From contig DAONEV010000001.1 in assembly GCA_035403265.1 (NCBI GenBank), positions 42,194-106,193 of the forward strand: a DNA stretch of 64,000 bases. Direction: 5' to 3'. Below are positions 1-9,474 of the stretch, one piece after another; the stretch's first letter is position 1, and each line of letters starts with the position of its first letter. The stretch is from JAAYVZ01 sp035403265 (GTDB lineage Bacteria > Acidobacteriota > Thermoanaerobaculia > Thermoanaerobaculales > Thermoanaerobaculaceae). The position numbers and the translations under genes are program-made. Under the pieces are notes generated by a model. That model had not been told where the DNA came from. It saw nothing but the letters and a program-made list of their open reading frames with translations, and ran no database searches.

Positions 1-2
1 AG

Positions 3-2600
3 GATCTCTTCTTCAAGCACCTGAACTATCGCCGCGAACTGAAGGGGATCGGCGATGATTTCCTGTGTTTCCACGGTGATACCCGGGCCGTGACCCGGAA
101 GGGTGTCTTCAAGCTGCGCGACCTCGCCGGCCAGACCGTGGACGTCCTGTCTCAGGGTGGCAAGTACCGCAAGGCGCACTTCAAGTCCTTCGGGCGTCAG
201 GAGCTCCTCGAGGTTACCTTCAGCGACGGTCGCACCGTCCTGGCGACTCCGGAGCACCAGTGGATCGTGGCGAAGTCGAACGGCGGGACCATCAAGGTTC
301 CGACGACCAAGCTCGCCGGCCGGCGCATTGAGCGCACCGTGGCTCCCCGGCCGGAACAGGGTGACGAGTTCCGTGAAGGCGTCAGACACGGCTTCGTCTT
401 CGGCGACGGGTCCACCTACAACAAGGGCAAGAAGACACTGAAGGGCGTTGCCAACTTCTACGGTGCCAAAGACGCCGAGATGATGCCGTTCTTCGAGGGG
501 CACGGCAACGCCCCGTTGACTTACACCACGAAAACAGGCGGTTCGCTACGCAAAATCCAGGGGTTGCCCGCTCACTATAAGCAGCTCCCCAGCCCGACGG
601 CCAGCGCTGAATACTGGTACGGGTTCGTGGCCGGGTTCACCGCGGCCGACGGGACAGTCGACACCACGGGGTGCGTTGTTCTGGCGCAGCAGTCCAGGGC
701 GACGCTGGAAGCCATAGCTGAGCAGTTGCCGCGCATCGGCATGGTGGCTGGTCCGGTTCAGACCTATGACCAGGTCAGCGATTTCCGCGAAGTAAACGAC
801 AACCCTGCCGCCATCTTCAACTGCACGATCTCGTACGTTACGCTGCTGAAGCGCTTCATGCAGCCTGCCGACTTGCTCATGTCTCATCACCGTGCCCGCT
901 TTGAGCAGAAGCGGACAGACACCAACTATGGGAAGTTCATCGGTGTGAAGTCGGTCAAGCCGACCGGGATCGTCGATGAGGTCTTCTGCTGTGTTGAGCA
1001 CGAGACCCACAGCTTCGTTCTGGAGAACGGGGTCCTGACGGGTAACTGTTATGGTAACGTCTTTGTTTCCATATACTTGCCGTTCAAGCGTCACCTGGCC
1101 TGCCAGAAGTGCGCCTTCGAGCAGCCCATCAAGCACGTCCTCTACGAGTGCGACCTCGACAGCACCAAGGGTGTGACCTGGAAGCGGAAGAAGGCGTGCC
1201 CGGTCTGCGGCGATCTCCGCGAGTTCTCCCTGAAGGATCGCAAGGACCCCGACATCTCCCGGGTCCGCCTCGTGAAGTATTCGCCGTTCGAGATCGAAAT
1301 CGCGATGAACCATTTCAGCCAGAGGAAAGACATCTTCTGGAAGATCCCGAACGACGTCCGCGCCGACATCCAGTCCAAGGCTCGGATCCACATCGAGGAC
1401 ACCCCGATCGAGGTCCTCGAGGCCGTGGCCCGCAACGGCCGCCTCCTGTTCGACGACGACATGATCTTCCACCTGGACGAGACCATTGTCTCCGGCATGC
1501 GGACCCGGGGCTGGGGCCTCCCGCGCTCCGTCTCGAACTTCCGCGCCGCCTGGCTCCAGCAGATCACGAACCGCGCCGACCAGGCCATCGCATCCGACTA
1601 CACCCTGGGCATGCGCCTGATCTCGCCGAGCCAGCAGGCTGTCGTGGATCCCATGATCGCCGAGGGCATGGATAGCTTCGTCACCGGCATCGGCCGCATC
1701 GTGGAGGCGCATCGGGCCGAGCCCATGAGCTACCACACCGCGCCGTACCCCGTGAACTACCAGTTCATGGGCGGGGAAGGCAAGGACCTCCTCCCGGCCG
1801 ACAAGCTGAAGTTCCGGCAGCAAGAGTTCCTGAGCCAGTGTTCAATCCCGCTGGAATACCACCAGATGACGCTGTCGACACAGGCAGCCCCGATGGCACT
1901 CCGACTCTTCGAGTCGGCGTGGTCGTCGTTGCCATCCATGTATTCGTCAGCATTGCAGTGGATCACCAAGGTGGTCGCCCGGAACTTCGGGCTCCAGGAG
2001 ACCGCGGTCCAGGTCCAGAAGTCCACGATCGCCGATGACCAGGAGCGCAAGAACATCCTGATGCAGCTGATGTCGGCGAACCAGATCTCGCCACAGACCG
2101 CGCTGGCTCCGCTCGGTATCGAGGCGTCCAAGGAAGCCCGCAAGGTCTTCAAGTACCAGGACTTCATCGCGAAGCTGACCCAGGAGCAGCAGGACAAGCA
2201 GATGAAGGACCAGGAGATGGGTGCCCTGAGCGCGCTCGCGGGCCAGGCCACGCCAAGTGCCCTGCTACAGCAGCAACAGCAAGGCGCCGGTGGCGGCGCC
2301 CCGCCTCCGGGGGCCCCCATGGGCGGTGCCCCAGCCGGCGGCATCCCCGGGGCCGGCGGCGGTGCCCAGGGCGGCACGCTGCAGCAGATGGCCGACCAGG
2401 CCGAACAGATCGCAGCCCAGCTCGTCCAGATGCCGGAGTTCGACCGCAAGGGTCAGCTCAAGGCGCTGCGTGAGGGCAACAAGGATCTCCACGCCCTGGT
2501 GACCTCCAAGATGACGGAGCTCCGTCGCAGCGCGGCCTCGCAGGGCCAGCAGCAGCTCTTGGCTCCGCAGCCCGGGGGCCCGCCGGCCGGAGGCGGTTGA
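3..2600 (+). CDS. Portal protein, 5'-truncated by window edge, contains an intein
   Basis: The frame is open from base 3, so the true start lies upstream. After removal of the intein (66-1046) the visible host protein is 21 residues plus a 517-residue C-extein. The C-extein begins CYGNVFVSIYLPFK, a pattern I associate with portal vertex proteins, followed by a Cys-pair zinc-ribbon-like segment (CQKC ... CPVCGD). The main body is mixed alpha/beta and the tail is Gln/Gly/Pro/Ala-rich with a poly-Gln run near 2262-2280. A portal forms the dodecameric DNA gate at the capsid vertex. Call by family resemblance and by its position ahead of head genes. The stop is 3 nt before the next ATG. Portal identity is likely but not certain; the intein is much more certain. 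Confidence 0.7.
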   Translation, partial: DLFFKHLNYRRELKGIGDDFLCFHGDTRAVTRKGVFKLRDLAGQTVDVLSQGGKYRKAHFKSFGRQELLEVTFSDGRTVLATPEHQWIVAKSNGGTIKVPTTKLAGRRIERTVAPRPEQGDEFREGVRHGFVFGDGSTYNKGKKTLKGVANFYGAKDAEMMPFFEGHGNAPLTYTTKTGGSLRKIQGLPAHYKQLPSPTASAEYWYGFVAGFTAADGTVDTTGCVVLAQQSRATLEAIAEQLPRIGMVAGPVQTYDQVSDFREVNDNPAAIFNCTISYVTLLKRFMQPADLLMSHHRARFEQKRTDTNYGKFIGVKSVKPTGIVDEVFCCVEHETHSFVLENGVLTGNCYGNVFVSIYLPFKRHLACQKCAFEQPIKHVLYECDLDSTKGVTWKRKKACPVCGDLREFSLKDRKDPDISRVRLVKYSPFEIEIAMNHFSQRKDIFWKIPNDVRADIQSKARIHIEDTPIEVLEAVARNGRLLFDDDMIFHLDETIVSGMRTRGWGLPRSVSNFRAAWLQQITNRADQAIASDYTLGMRLISPSQQAVVDPMIAEGMDSFVTGIGRIVEAHRAEPMSYHTAPYPVNYQFMGGEGKDLLPADKLKFRQQEFLSQCSIPLEYHQMTLSTQAAPMALRLFESAWSSLPSMYSSALQWITKVVARNFGLQETAVQVQKSTIADDQERKNILMQLMSANQISPQTALAPLGIEASKEARKVFKYQDFIAKLTQEQQDKQMKDQEMGALSALAGQATPSALLQQQQQGAGGGAPPPGAPMGGAPAGGIPGAGGGAQGGTLQQMADQAEQIAAQLVQMPEFDRKGQLKALREGNKDLHALVTSKMTELRRSAASQGQQQLLAPQPGGPPAGGG
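66..1046 (+). other. Intein with LAGLIDADG-type endonuclease in the portal gene
   Basis: 327-residue in-frame insertion. It starts at Cys (CFHGDTRAVTRKG, splicing block A), has a block B TPEH motif near 250-262, and ends HSFVLENGVLTGN followed by +1 Cys. These are standard Hint-domain signatures for protein splicing. Between them two degenerate dodecapeptides (GFVFGDGS and GFVAGFTAADG) mark a LAGLIDADG homing endonuclease. The residue before the terminal Asn is Gly, where most inteins have His, a tolerated but less common state. The exteins joined by splicing would read DDFL-CYGN. Confidence 0.93.
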
Positions 2601-2603
2601 GCC

Positions 2604-5600
2604 ATGAAGGCCACCGGGAACCGCCGGGCCCACTTCCCCGTGGGCGGCAAGCGGAACACCATGAACTTCTTCGGGCACGGCAACCGGCCCAAGAAGAAGG
2701 GCAAGGCGAAGACCGCAGCTGACGAAGAGGACGACGATGAGCGCCCGCAGCGTCGCCGGAAAGGCTCCACGTCACACCAGTGGGCCATCCTCGCCGCCGT
2801 AGGCGCTATGGGCGCCGCCGGGGTCTACTGGGCCTTCCAGAACCCCAAGGTGATCCGCGGCGCCGCCAAGGCGCTCGGGATCGACGACAACGACTTCGTC
2901 AAGGGAGCCCTGAATGCCCTGGATCCCAAGAAGCCCGAGGACCGCGCCGCGAAGGAAGCCGAGCTGGCGGGCGCAGCCGCGGCGGAGCATGGTCACGCGG
3001 CGCCAGAGATCACGGACCAGAACCCCGTGGCGCGGCCGCCGCAGCGCGAGCTGAACCAGCAAGAGGCCGGGATCGTGGCGGGGCTCCAGAACGGCGGCCA
3101 CGCCGAGGCGGCGAAGCAGCTCGCGGAGACCTGGAAGCAGCTGCCTGATGTCGGCGTTCTTCAGCTGCCCAGGAAGCTGACCGGGGACCCCGTGCGGGAT
3201 GCCGGGACCTTCATGGCGGCCCGGGCCCAGTACGACCAGTTCCGAGCCCAGGCCGAGCACGATGTCCGCGTCACCGCGGCGCAGCACGGAGCCTCCGAAG
3301 CCGAGATCAAACAGCTCGCGGCCCAGGCGGCGCCGCGGGCCCAAGAGATGTACCAGGGCTGGGTCCAGAACCCGGCGACCCTGACGAACTCGGCGAAGCT
3401 CATGAGCGCCCCGACTGCCCAGGGTTTCGGATCCAAAGAGATCTTCGACGCCCAAGCCGAGGAGGCCCGCACAGCGCTGACGAACCCCGAGGGCGTCGGC
3501 GTTGCCACCAGGAACCGTGAGGCCCAGCAGGCCGACGTGGGTTCCTCGCGCCCCGCAACATCCCCGTTCGCGAGCACCGGTGACCACCTCGACCAGGTCC
3601 TCACCGCGCTGAGTCCAGGGGTCCTGAGCCAGGCCAACATGGTTCTGGGGCCCATGGGCTACGGAGCCGATGCCCGAGGGGTCCTGAACCCGCACGGCGA
3701 CCCGGACTCCGCCGTGATTCGGAACCCTGAGGATCACTGGCAGGCCAACCGAGCCCGTGCCGTGCTGGACCGCCAGAACGCGGTTCAGGATGCCATCCGT
3801 GCCGGTGACCACGAAGGCGCCAGGATGCTGCTGGCGGAGCCACTGCCGGGGTCCACGGAGACCCTCGCTGACATCGAGGCTGCGAACGACTCAGCGCGGC
3901 TCCACGACGCCGCGGGGCGGGCCTCATCGGCCGCCGCTCTCAGCACAGCACTCCGCGTCAGCGCGCCCGTCATGGGCCCCCTGGGGGTCCTTGGCGTCGG
4001 TGGCGGCCTAGCGCTTGGCCAGACCGCAGCGAAAGCACTCAAGGGGGAACCCGTGGCGGACACCCCGGAGGCCCGAGCCGGGCTCACGGAGACCGCGGGC
4101 CGTGTCGGTGGCTTCGCGGCACAGACCGCAGCGATGCGGAGTCGACCGCAGTTCGCGGCGCAGGTCGCCGAGAAGGCGATTGAATCCCTGAAGGGGCGGC
4201 TGCCTGCCGCGGCCCAGGGTGCCTGGAGTCTCCGGGACACCTTGATGAACCGGGGCCCCTCGGAGGCCTACAACAACCTGCTCAAGCAGATCGAGCAGCA
4301 GACCGGCAAGCTGAACACGGCGCTGCAGGCTGCGAAGACGGCACCTGGTGTTGGTGCGGTACCCGAGGGGCTCCATGCCGTTCGCGCCGCTGCTGCGGCA
4401 CCAGCTGGCGCCGGGTTCGGGGCCCGGGCCGCACACGCCCTGAAGTCCGGGTTCCAGCAGGCCAAGTGGGTCGGCTCCCTGAGCACTGCGGCCGAGGCGT
4501 CAGCTGCGCTGGGTCGGATCTCGCAGACCGCGGTGAAGTCGCCGGCGCTGGTGGCGCTGATGCGTGTCAACGCGCTGCGCGGTGCCGGGGCGCTGTCCGC
4601 GGCGTCGGTGCAGTATGGGATCATCGGCACCGGGGCCCTCGCCGTCGCCGACATCTCGGGGCACGCCCTCAACGCGATCAAGGGAGAGGCGCGCTCGCGC
4701 TCCTACGAGGAGCAGTACCGCCGCGCCTACAACGGCACCCTGCGTGCCGACGGTCGACTCGAGTCGAACTGGGGCACCGGCAGCATGACGGGGAACGCCA
4801 GAGACATGGCAGCCACCGGTCGCAACGCCGTCATGATGGATTTCCAGTACATCATGGAGCGCCAGGCCGCCGTCACGGGCTATAGCCGGGCCAAGTTCGA
4901 GGGTGGCAGCCACGACATCATTCGCGGCGCCGGCGCCGCGGTGAGCGGGGTCAACGACCCCGAGACCGGGTTCTATGAGCAGTCCGCGGAATACCGCGGC
5001 GTCCAGGATGCCCTGTACTTCACCGCGGAACGGCGAGCCCTGCAGCGCGGCACCGAGATCGCGACCCAGATCATCGAGGGTGATCCCAGGTTCGCCAATG
5101 CGCCCGTGGCAACTCGCGACGAAGCCATCATGACCACGGCGGCTCGGATCTCGGCGCAGTACGTCAGCCGACTCAAGGACACCACGATCCTGGAGCACAA
5201 CATCGATGAGGCCATCGGGGCCCTCGACCTCAAGGTGAAGACCTTCAAGCCGAATCCCGTGGCGCTACTCGACAGCTCCGGCGGTCAGCTCTACGGCGAA
5301 GGTGCCAGGTTCCTGAACCACATCCTGCCAGACGACGTCGCCGAGAACAAGGCGCTCCACGAGGACATCAACGCGCTGGGTCACTACAACGCAGCCCGGA
5401 ATAACGGGATCCAGGACCCCGATGCCCTGACGAAGCAGGGCCGCGACACCGAGGTCTACGCGGCGTCAAACGACTACGCCTGGAAGAACCGCAGCAAGAT
5501 GGCTGCGCTTCCCGGCGGTATCGGCGACGCCTTCAAGGCGCACGACGCCGTCTATGGACCGGCGCGCCGCGCCGCGCTGCGTGCCCTGGATGCCCCGGAG

Positions 5601-6950
5601 CTCCGACACGCCGACCCGAAGCGCCGGCAGGAGATCTACGACGCCGTCATGAAGAACGCCGAGACCAAGGCGAAGCCCATGATCGAGGAGTTCCTGAAGG
5701 CGCCGGGGACCCATGACATCGCGGATCTCATGAAGCCCGGGACCGGGCCTGACGGGAAGACCACGGGGTCCCGGATCCAGACCTGGCAGCAACAGAACGG
5801 CTACGAGGAGGCCCCGCGCACCGCCCTGGGCATCACGGGCAGCGCTGAGGCTGCACGGGATCAGGGCTTCGCCGAACTTCGTCGTCTCCTTCCCCAGGAG
5901 CAGCAGGGACTCCTGGATCCCGTGGCGATCTCTCAGGAGGCTGACCGGGTCACTGGGCAGACCTTCGACCAGCGCAACAACACCGAAGCTGGGCTGTACA
6001 CGAAGTCGAGTCCGACCGGCCAGGCCATCGCGGCGCGCCGGGAACAGTGGGCCCAGGATCTCAGGAGCTCCGGGATCAAGCTCCCGCTCGACGACGCCGG
6101 CTTCCAGCGATTCGTCGGCGACGGTCCCAATAGTCGTCGGTTCGACATCAACAACGTCACCGCAGACCGCGCCTCCAAGCTGTACGCCCTGGAGACCCTG
6201 GCGGCGCAGGATCCCGAGAAGATCCGTCAGCTCGCACCAGGTGCTAGCAGCACCGCAGTTCTTCTGGCGCAGGAACGGCCTTGGCTCGAGAAGGCCATGG
6301 CAGACCCCAGCGGGAAGGGCTTCACCAGGCTGGGCCCCGACGGGAACCCCGTGGGCACCGTGGCGACCTGGGAGGAGCTCCGGGCCGACATGGCGAACCC
6401 GGCCAACGCCGCGAACTACGCCAAGGCGTGGCGCCCCGAGGTCCAGAAGTACCTCACGGAGGTCAAGCAGTACGATGCGCAGCGCGTCGCCCCGGTCTCG
6501 ACCCCGGAGATCGACAAGCAGCTCGACATCAAGGACGCCTATGGGCGCTGGACCCATCAGGAGCGCATGGCGCAGGAACAGGCCAGGGCCCAGGCCGAGG
6601 CGCAGACCAAGACACCGCTGCAGCGGAACCCCCTGGTCCAGACATTCCGTCAGGTCGTGGCTCCCTCCCCGGCCTACACGCCCTCGATGACCCCGGAACA
6701 GTTCGCACAGAAGTTCCGGGCGGACCCCTCCCAGTTCAAGGGGGTCCTGACCCCGGAGGCCCTGGAGTACCAGCAGCGCTACGCGACCTGGGAGAAGCAG
6801 CAGGCCGGCCTGAAGGCTCCCGCTGGTCCCGGAGCCACACCAGGGTATGTTCCAGCGAAGCCCGCGGTCCTCCCCGCAGCGAAACCAGCACCGACCCCCG
6901 CCGTAGCCACGGCGACTCCGGCCCCCATAGGACAGCCCGCAAAGCTATGA
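2604..6950 (+). CDS. Large putative inner-virion protein, 1448 aa, function unknown
   Basis: Not recognised. ATG 2604 has a GGAGG 10-15 nt upstream, inside the end of the portal gene; ATG 2661 is an alternative. The N-terminus is basic and acidic (KKKGKAK, EEDDDE, RRRK), followed by a hydrophobic helix at about residues 59-78. Further hydrophobic/glycine-rich stretches lie near 453-475 and 665-690. The rest is Ala/Gln-rich and predicted mostly helical. It overlaps the next gene by ATGA. Long, helical proteins with a few membrane-like segments next to the portal resemble ejected inner-core proteins in general character (for example T7 gp15/gp16 or N4 virion proteins), but I see no specific homology. 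That role is inference. Confidence 0.6.
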   Translation: MKATGNRRAHFPVGGKRNTMNFFGHGNRPKKKGKAKTAADEEDDDERPQRRRKGSTSHQWAILAAVGAMGAAGVYWAFQNPKVIRGAAKALGIDDNDFVKGALNALDPKKPEDRAAKEAELAGAAAAEHGHAAPEITDQNPVARPPQRELNQQEAGIVAGLQNGGHAEAAKQLAETWKQLPDVGVLQLPRKLTGDPVRDAGTFMAARAQYDQFRAQAEHDVRVTAAQHGASEAEIKQLAAQAAPRAQEMYQGWVQNPATLTNSAKLMSAPTAQGFGSKEIFDAQAEEARTALTNPEGVGVATRNREAQQADVGSSRPATSPFASTGDHLDQVLTALSPGVLSQANMVLGPMGYGADARGVLNPHGDPDSAVIRNPEDHWQANRARAVLDRQNAVQDAIRAGDHEGARMLLAEPLPGSTETLADIEAANDSARLHDAAGRASSAAALSTALRVSAPVMGPLGVLGVGGGLALGQTAAKALKGEPVADTPEARAGLTETAGRVGGFAAQTAAMRSRPQFAAQVAEKAIESLKGRLPAAAQGAWSLRDTLMNRGPSEAYNNLLKQIEQQTGKLNTALQAAKTAPGVGAVPEGLHAVRAAAAAPAGAGFGARAAHALKSGFQQAKWVGSLSTAAEASAALGRISQTAVKSPALVALMRVNALRGAGALSAASVQYGIIGTGALAVADISGHALNAIKGEARSRSYEEQYRRAYNGTLRADGRLESNWGTGSMTGNARDMAATGRNAVMMDFQYIMERQAAVTGYSRAKFEGGSHDIIRGAGAAVSGVNDPETGFYEQSAEYRGVQDALYFTAERRALQRGTEIATQIIEGDPRFANAPVATRDEAIMTTAARISAQYVSRLKDTTILEHNIDEAIGALDLKVKTFKPNPVALLDSSGGQLYGEGARFLNHILPDDVAENKALHEDINALGHYNAARNNGIQDPDALTKQGRDTEVYAASNDYAWKNRSKMAALPGGIGDAFKAHDAVYGPARRAALRALDAPELRHADPKRRQEIYDAVMKNAETKAKPMIEEFLKAPGTHDIADLMKPGTGPDGKTTGSRIQTWQQQNGYEEAPRTALGITGSAEAARDQGFAELRRLLPQEQQGLLDPVAISQEADRVTGQTFDQRNNTEAGLYTKSSPTGQAIAARREQWAQDLRSSGIKLPLDDAGFQRFVGDGPNSRRFDINNVTADRASKLYALETLAAQDPEKIRQLAPGASSTAVLLAQERPWLEKAMADPSGKGFTRLGPDGNPVGTVATWEELRADMANPANAANYAKAWRPEVQKYLTEVKQYDAQRVAPVSTPEIDKQLDIKDAYGRWTHQERMAQEQARAQAEAQTKTPLQRNPLVQTFRQVVAPSPAYTPSMTPEQFAQKFRADPSQFKGVLTPEALEYQQRYATWEKQQAGLKAPAGPGATPGYVPAKPAVLPAAKPAPTPAVATATPAPIGQPAKL

Positions 6951-8266
6951 GCCCGATCCTTTCGCTGGAAGCCGAGATCAGCGCTGCGCTGAAGACCGCA
7001 TCGGCCCCGAAGTCCATGGATCTCCTCGCCGAGATCCGGGCCGGCATCAAGCTCGCCGGCGAGGCCGCCCCGGTGACGCCACCGTCACCGGCCACCCCTG
7101 AGATCAAACCGCCGGCGACCCCGGCTGCCACCGCCGGGGCACCGCCGGCCCCGGCACCGACCACCCCTGCCGCGGCACCGCCGGCTCCCGCTGCTGCCCC
7201 GGCCGCGGTGCCCATGGCCGCCGGGAAGCCAACGACCCCCGCCCCTGCGCCGCAGCCCTACAAGGTGCCCGGGAGCCGTCCTGCGGCTCCACAGGGTGTC
7301 ATGAGCCAGGGTTGGGACGCCGTGAAGAACAACTGGGACGTCGCCGCGATCCCGCTGTCCCTGCTCGCCATGATGTTCGGTGGTCGGACCGGCAAGATGC
7401 TGGGCGCCCTGGGCATGGCCGCTGGTGGCTACGGGCTCTACAACCGCTACCAGAACATGCAGAACTACGGCGAGGCTGCGAAGCCAATCGCCGGGGAGAC
7501 CCCGGAGCAGTTCAAGGCTCGGCAGGCCGAGCAGTTCGCGAAGAACCTGCAGGGTGGTCGGCGCGCCGCGCAGGCGCGTGAGCAGGCCGAGGCCAAGTTC
7601 AAGGCCCCCATGGAAGCAGCGGAGAAGCAGTTCCAGGATCTTCTCGCTGCTGACCCCGCGCTGGCTGCCAAGGTGCAGCCCGTCATCGAGGCGAAGAACG
7701 CGATGTGGGAGGCCAAGACGGCCTACAACGAAGCACTCAAGAACAACCCCAGGGACGCCGAGGGTCTCGCCGCTGCGAAGGCGGCCGCGGACCAGGCCGA
7801 GGCAGCTCTCGCCGCGGTGCAGGGTGACCAGGCGACGCAGCAGGCCATCGCCCCGGTGCTGCAGGCCCGTGAGGCCGCGGACGCCGCGAAGTGGCAGTAC
7901 CAGCACGCCATGAAGCCCTGGGAGGAGTGGCAGAAGGCGAACCCGCAGCTCGGGAGCAGCTTCAAGGCTGTGAATGCCATGGCCCCCGGGGTCATGCTGA
8001 GCCAGATCCGCGGCGCGAACCCGGCGCTCAAGGGGGCCACGGAGCGCACCGTCCAGGATCTCATGTACCGTCTCGGGCACGGAGACAAGCCGGCGGACTA
8101 CACCCAGACCCCGATGACCGAACAGGAGAACGAGGCTGACCGCGCCCTGGCCTGGCTCCTGCAGGATCCCAAGGCCGTGGAAGCCATGAAGAACGGGGGC
8201 CCCGGTACCCTGGACAAGATCATGATCGGCTGGAACGACCGCGGCGCCGGGAAGCGGTGGGACTGA
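6947..8266 (+). CDS. Putative virion protein with Pro/Ala linker, membrane-like segment and coiled coil, 439 aa
   Basis: Starts at ATG 6947, overlapping the previous stop (ATGA), which suggests translational coupling. An N-terminal amphipathic segment (MSPILSLEAEISAALKTAS) is followed by a long Pro/Ala/Thr linker (about 42-115). Then come a hydrophobic Gly-containing segment (about 131-165), a long Ala/Lys/Glu/Gln coiled-coil region (about 178-345) and a C-terminal globular part. The same reading frame is open much further upstream, but that part is a shadow of the preceding gene. Function unknown; location suggests a head or inner-core component. Confidence 0.6.
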   Translation: MSPILSLEAEISAALKTASAPKSMDLLAEIRAGIKLAGEAAPVTPPSPATPEIKPPATPAATAGAPPAPAPTTPAAAPPAPAAAPAAVPMAAGKPTTPAPAPQPYKVPGSRPAAPQGVMSQGWDAVKNNWDVAAIPLSLLAMMFGGRTGKMLGALGMAAGGYGLYNRYQNMQNYGEAAKPIAGETPEQFKARQAEQFAKNLQGGRRAAQAREQAEAKFKAPMEAAEKQFQDLLAADPALAAKVQPVIEAKNAMWEAKTAYNEALKNNPRDAEGLAAAKAAADQAEAALAAVQGDQATQQAIAPVLQAREAADAAKWQYQHAMKPWEEWQKANPQLGSSFKAVNAMAPGVMLSQIRGANPALKGATERTVQDLMYRLGHGDKPADYTQTPMTEQENEADRALAWLLQDPKAVEAMKNGGPGTLDKIMIGWNDRGAGKRWD

Positions 8267-8269
8267 GAT

Positions 8270-8965
8270 ATGTCGCTTCGAGACGCCGCTGACCTCATCG
8301 CCATCGACCGCGCCAAGCAGGACATCGTCGCCGACGAGTCCCTGTCGCTCTGGGGTCGCATGAAGGCGATCCAGAGCATCGACGCCGCTGCGGCCGCGCA
8401 GCCCGAGCCGGGGCCCATGATCACGTTCCAGGATGTCGTCAAGGGGGCCATCGGTGCCGGCCTCGGCTACGGCGTCGGGTCCGCGGTGGGTTCCTTCCTG
8501 AGCCTGAGCCCGGGCTCCAAGTCCACCCTCAAGGCGCTCGGTGCCGGCCTCGGCACCCTGATGAACACTGGAGTCCTCGGCATGAACAAGACCGCTGCAG
8601 AAGAGCTGGAGCGCGACATCCGTGCCGCGGTCCGCTACGGGTTCCTCAAGGGGGCCTACGAGACCGGGCTCCTGGACCACGCCGAGTTCCTGAAGCACGG
8701 CGCCATCGCGATCACCCCGGAGACCCTGACGGCTCCGGTGAAGATGGTCTCCAACGTGACATCCTCGATCGGTTCCGGCACCGGCGCCGCTGCCGCGGGC
8801 ATCCTCGGCGACGACGAGACCGACGAGAAGATCTCCAAGATCATGCTGGAGAAGCGGCTCACGGAGCGTCAGGCCGACCGGCTCCGGCAGCAGCGCAAGA
8901 ATCGACTCGTTGCCGCCATGCTGAGCAAGCGACTCCAGGCTGCGCCAAGCACGACGAGGTATTGA
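8270..8965 (+). CDS. Hypothetical protein with glycine-zipper segments, 231 aa
   Basis: ATG lies 3 nt after the previous stop. Two glycine/alanine-rich segments (GAIGAGLGYGVGSAVGSFL near 60-78 and SSIGSGTGAAAAGIL near 165-180) could insert in or pack against membranes. The C-terminus is basic and helical (EKRLTERQADRLRQQRKNR). It contains an internal NKTAAEELE motif that resembles segments in neighbouring proteins. Not recognised; probably co-expressed with the putative inner-virion set. Confidence 0.55.
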   Translation: MSLRDAADLIAIDRAKQDIVADESLSLWGRMKAIQSIDAAAAAQPEPGPMITFQDVVKGAIGAGLGYGVGSAVGSFLSLSPGSKSTLKALGAGLGTLMNTGVLGMNKTAAEELERDIRAAVRYGFLKGAYETGLLDHAEFLKHGAIAITPETLTAPVKMVSNVTSSIGSGTGAAAAGILGDDETDEKISKIMLEKRLTERQADRLRQQRKNRLVAAMLSKRLQAAPSTTRY

Positions 8966-8969
8966 ACTC

Positions 8970-8984
8970 TCTCCCGTAGGAGAC
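8970..8984 (+). repeat. Dispersed 15-nt hairpin motif, copy 1 (intergenic)
   Basis: TCTCCCGTAGGAGAC: 5-bp stem TCTCC/GGAGA with a 4-nt loop, in the 30-nt spacer before the 148-aa gene. Near-identical 15-mers recur at 17847, 32905 and 49012. The GGAG arm could also act as a ribosome binding site for ATG 8996, although spacing is long (13 nt). Confidence 0.4.
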
Positions 8985-8995
8985 AGAACTAGGCC

Positions 8996-9442
8996 ATGCT
9001 GCCATCTTCTGCTCGCCCCGGGACCTCGTCGCCGTCAGCCGCCAACGGGCCCATCATGGCTGTGTCGCCGATCGCTGTCGGGACCAGGGTCCCGATCCCC
9101 AGCGGGATGAGGACTGTCCGGGCCAGGCCGGCCCGCCAGGTCACGATGACCGCCGGCGAGATCCCCTTGATCCACCCCAAGGACCCGGATCACAAGCAGA
9201 TCCAGGAAGCCCTGGTGGCACGGTCCAAGGTGTTCGATCTCTCTGACACGACCCAGGCCGCCGCGGCTGAGCAGGTCTGGCAGGCCATCGCGGAGAAGCG
9301 GGCGTTCTACTCGGAGCACAAGACGCACTTCGACGAGACCCGCGGCAAGTTCTTCCAGTACATCCGGTGGTCCGAGGTCGTGCACGCCCTGCCGGGTCAG
9401 GTCGAGGAAGCCGTCGCGGCGGCCCGCGCCAGCGCTGGTTGA
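8996..9442 (+). CDS. Hypothetical protein, 148 aa
   Basis: Not recognised. The first ATG is 8996, with GGAG 13 nt upstream. The first 50 residues are Pro/Arg/Ser-rich and unlike the rest, so ATG 9146 (MTAGEIPLIHPKDPD) could be the real start. The conserved-looking part is a helical domain with EQVWQAIAEKRAFY and GKFFQYIRWSEVVHALPGQ. It is 32 nt upstream of the next gene and on the same strand. Confidence 0.5.
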   Translation: MLPSSARPGTSSPSAANGPIMAVSPIAVGTRVPIPSGMRTVRARPARQVTMTAGEIPLIHPKDPDHKQIQEALVARSKVFDLSDTTQAAAAEQVWQAIAEKRAFYSEHKTHFDETRGKFFQYIRWSEVVHALPGQVEEAVAAARASAG

Positions 9443-9474
9443 GTGCGTCGTTCCCCGCGGTAAGGTGGTGCTCC

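Noticed and set aside
6281..6946. N-terminal extension of the 439-aa gene
   Set aside because: The extra residues lie in an alternative frame of the preceding gene, are Arg/Gly/Pro-rich and lack a start signal. ATG 6947 is coupled to the previous stop.
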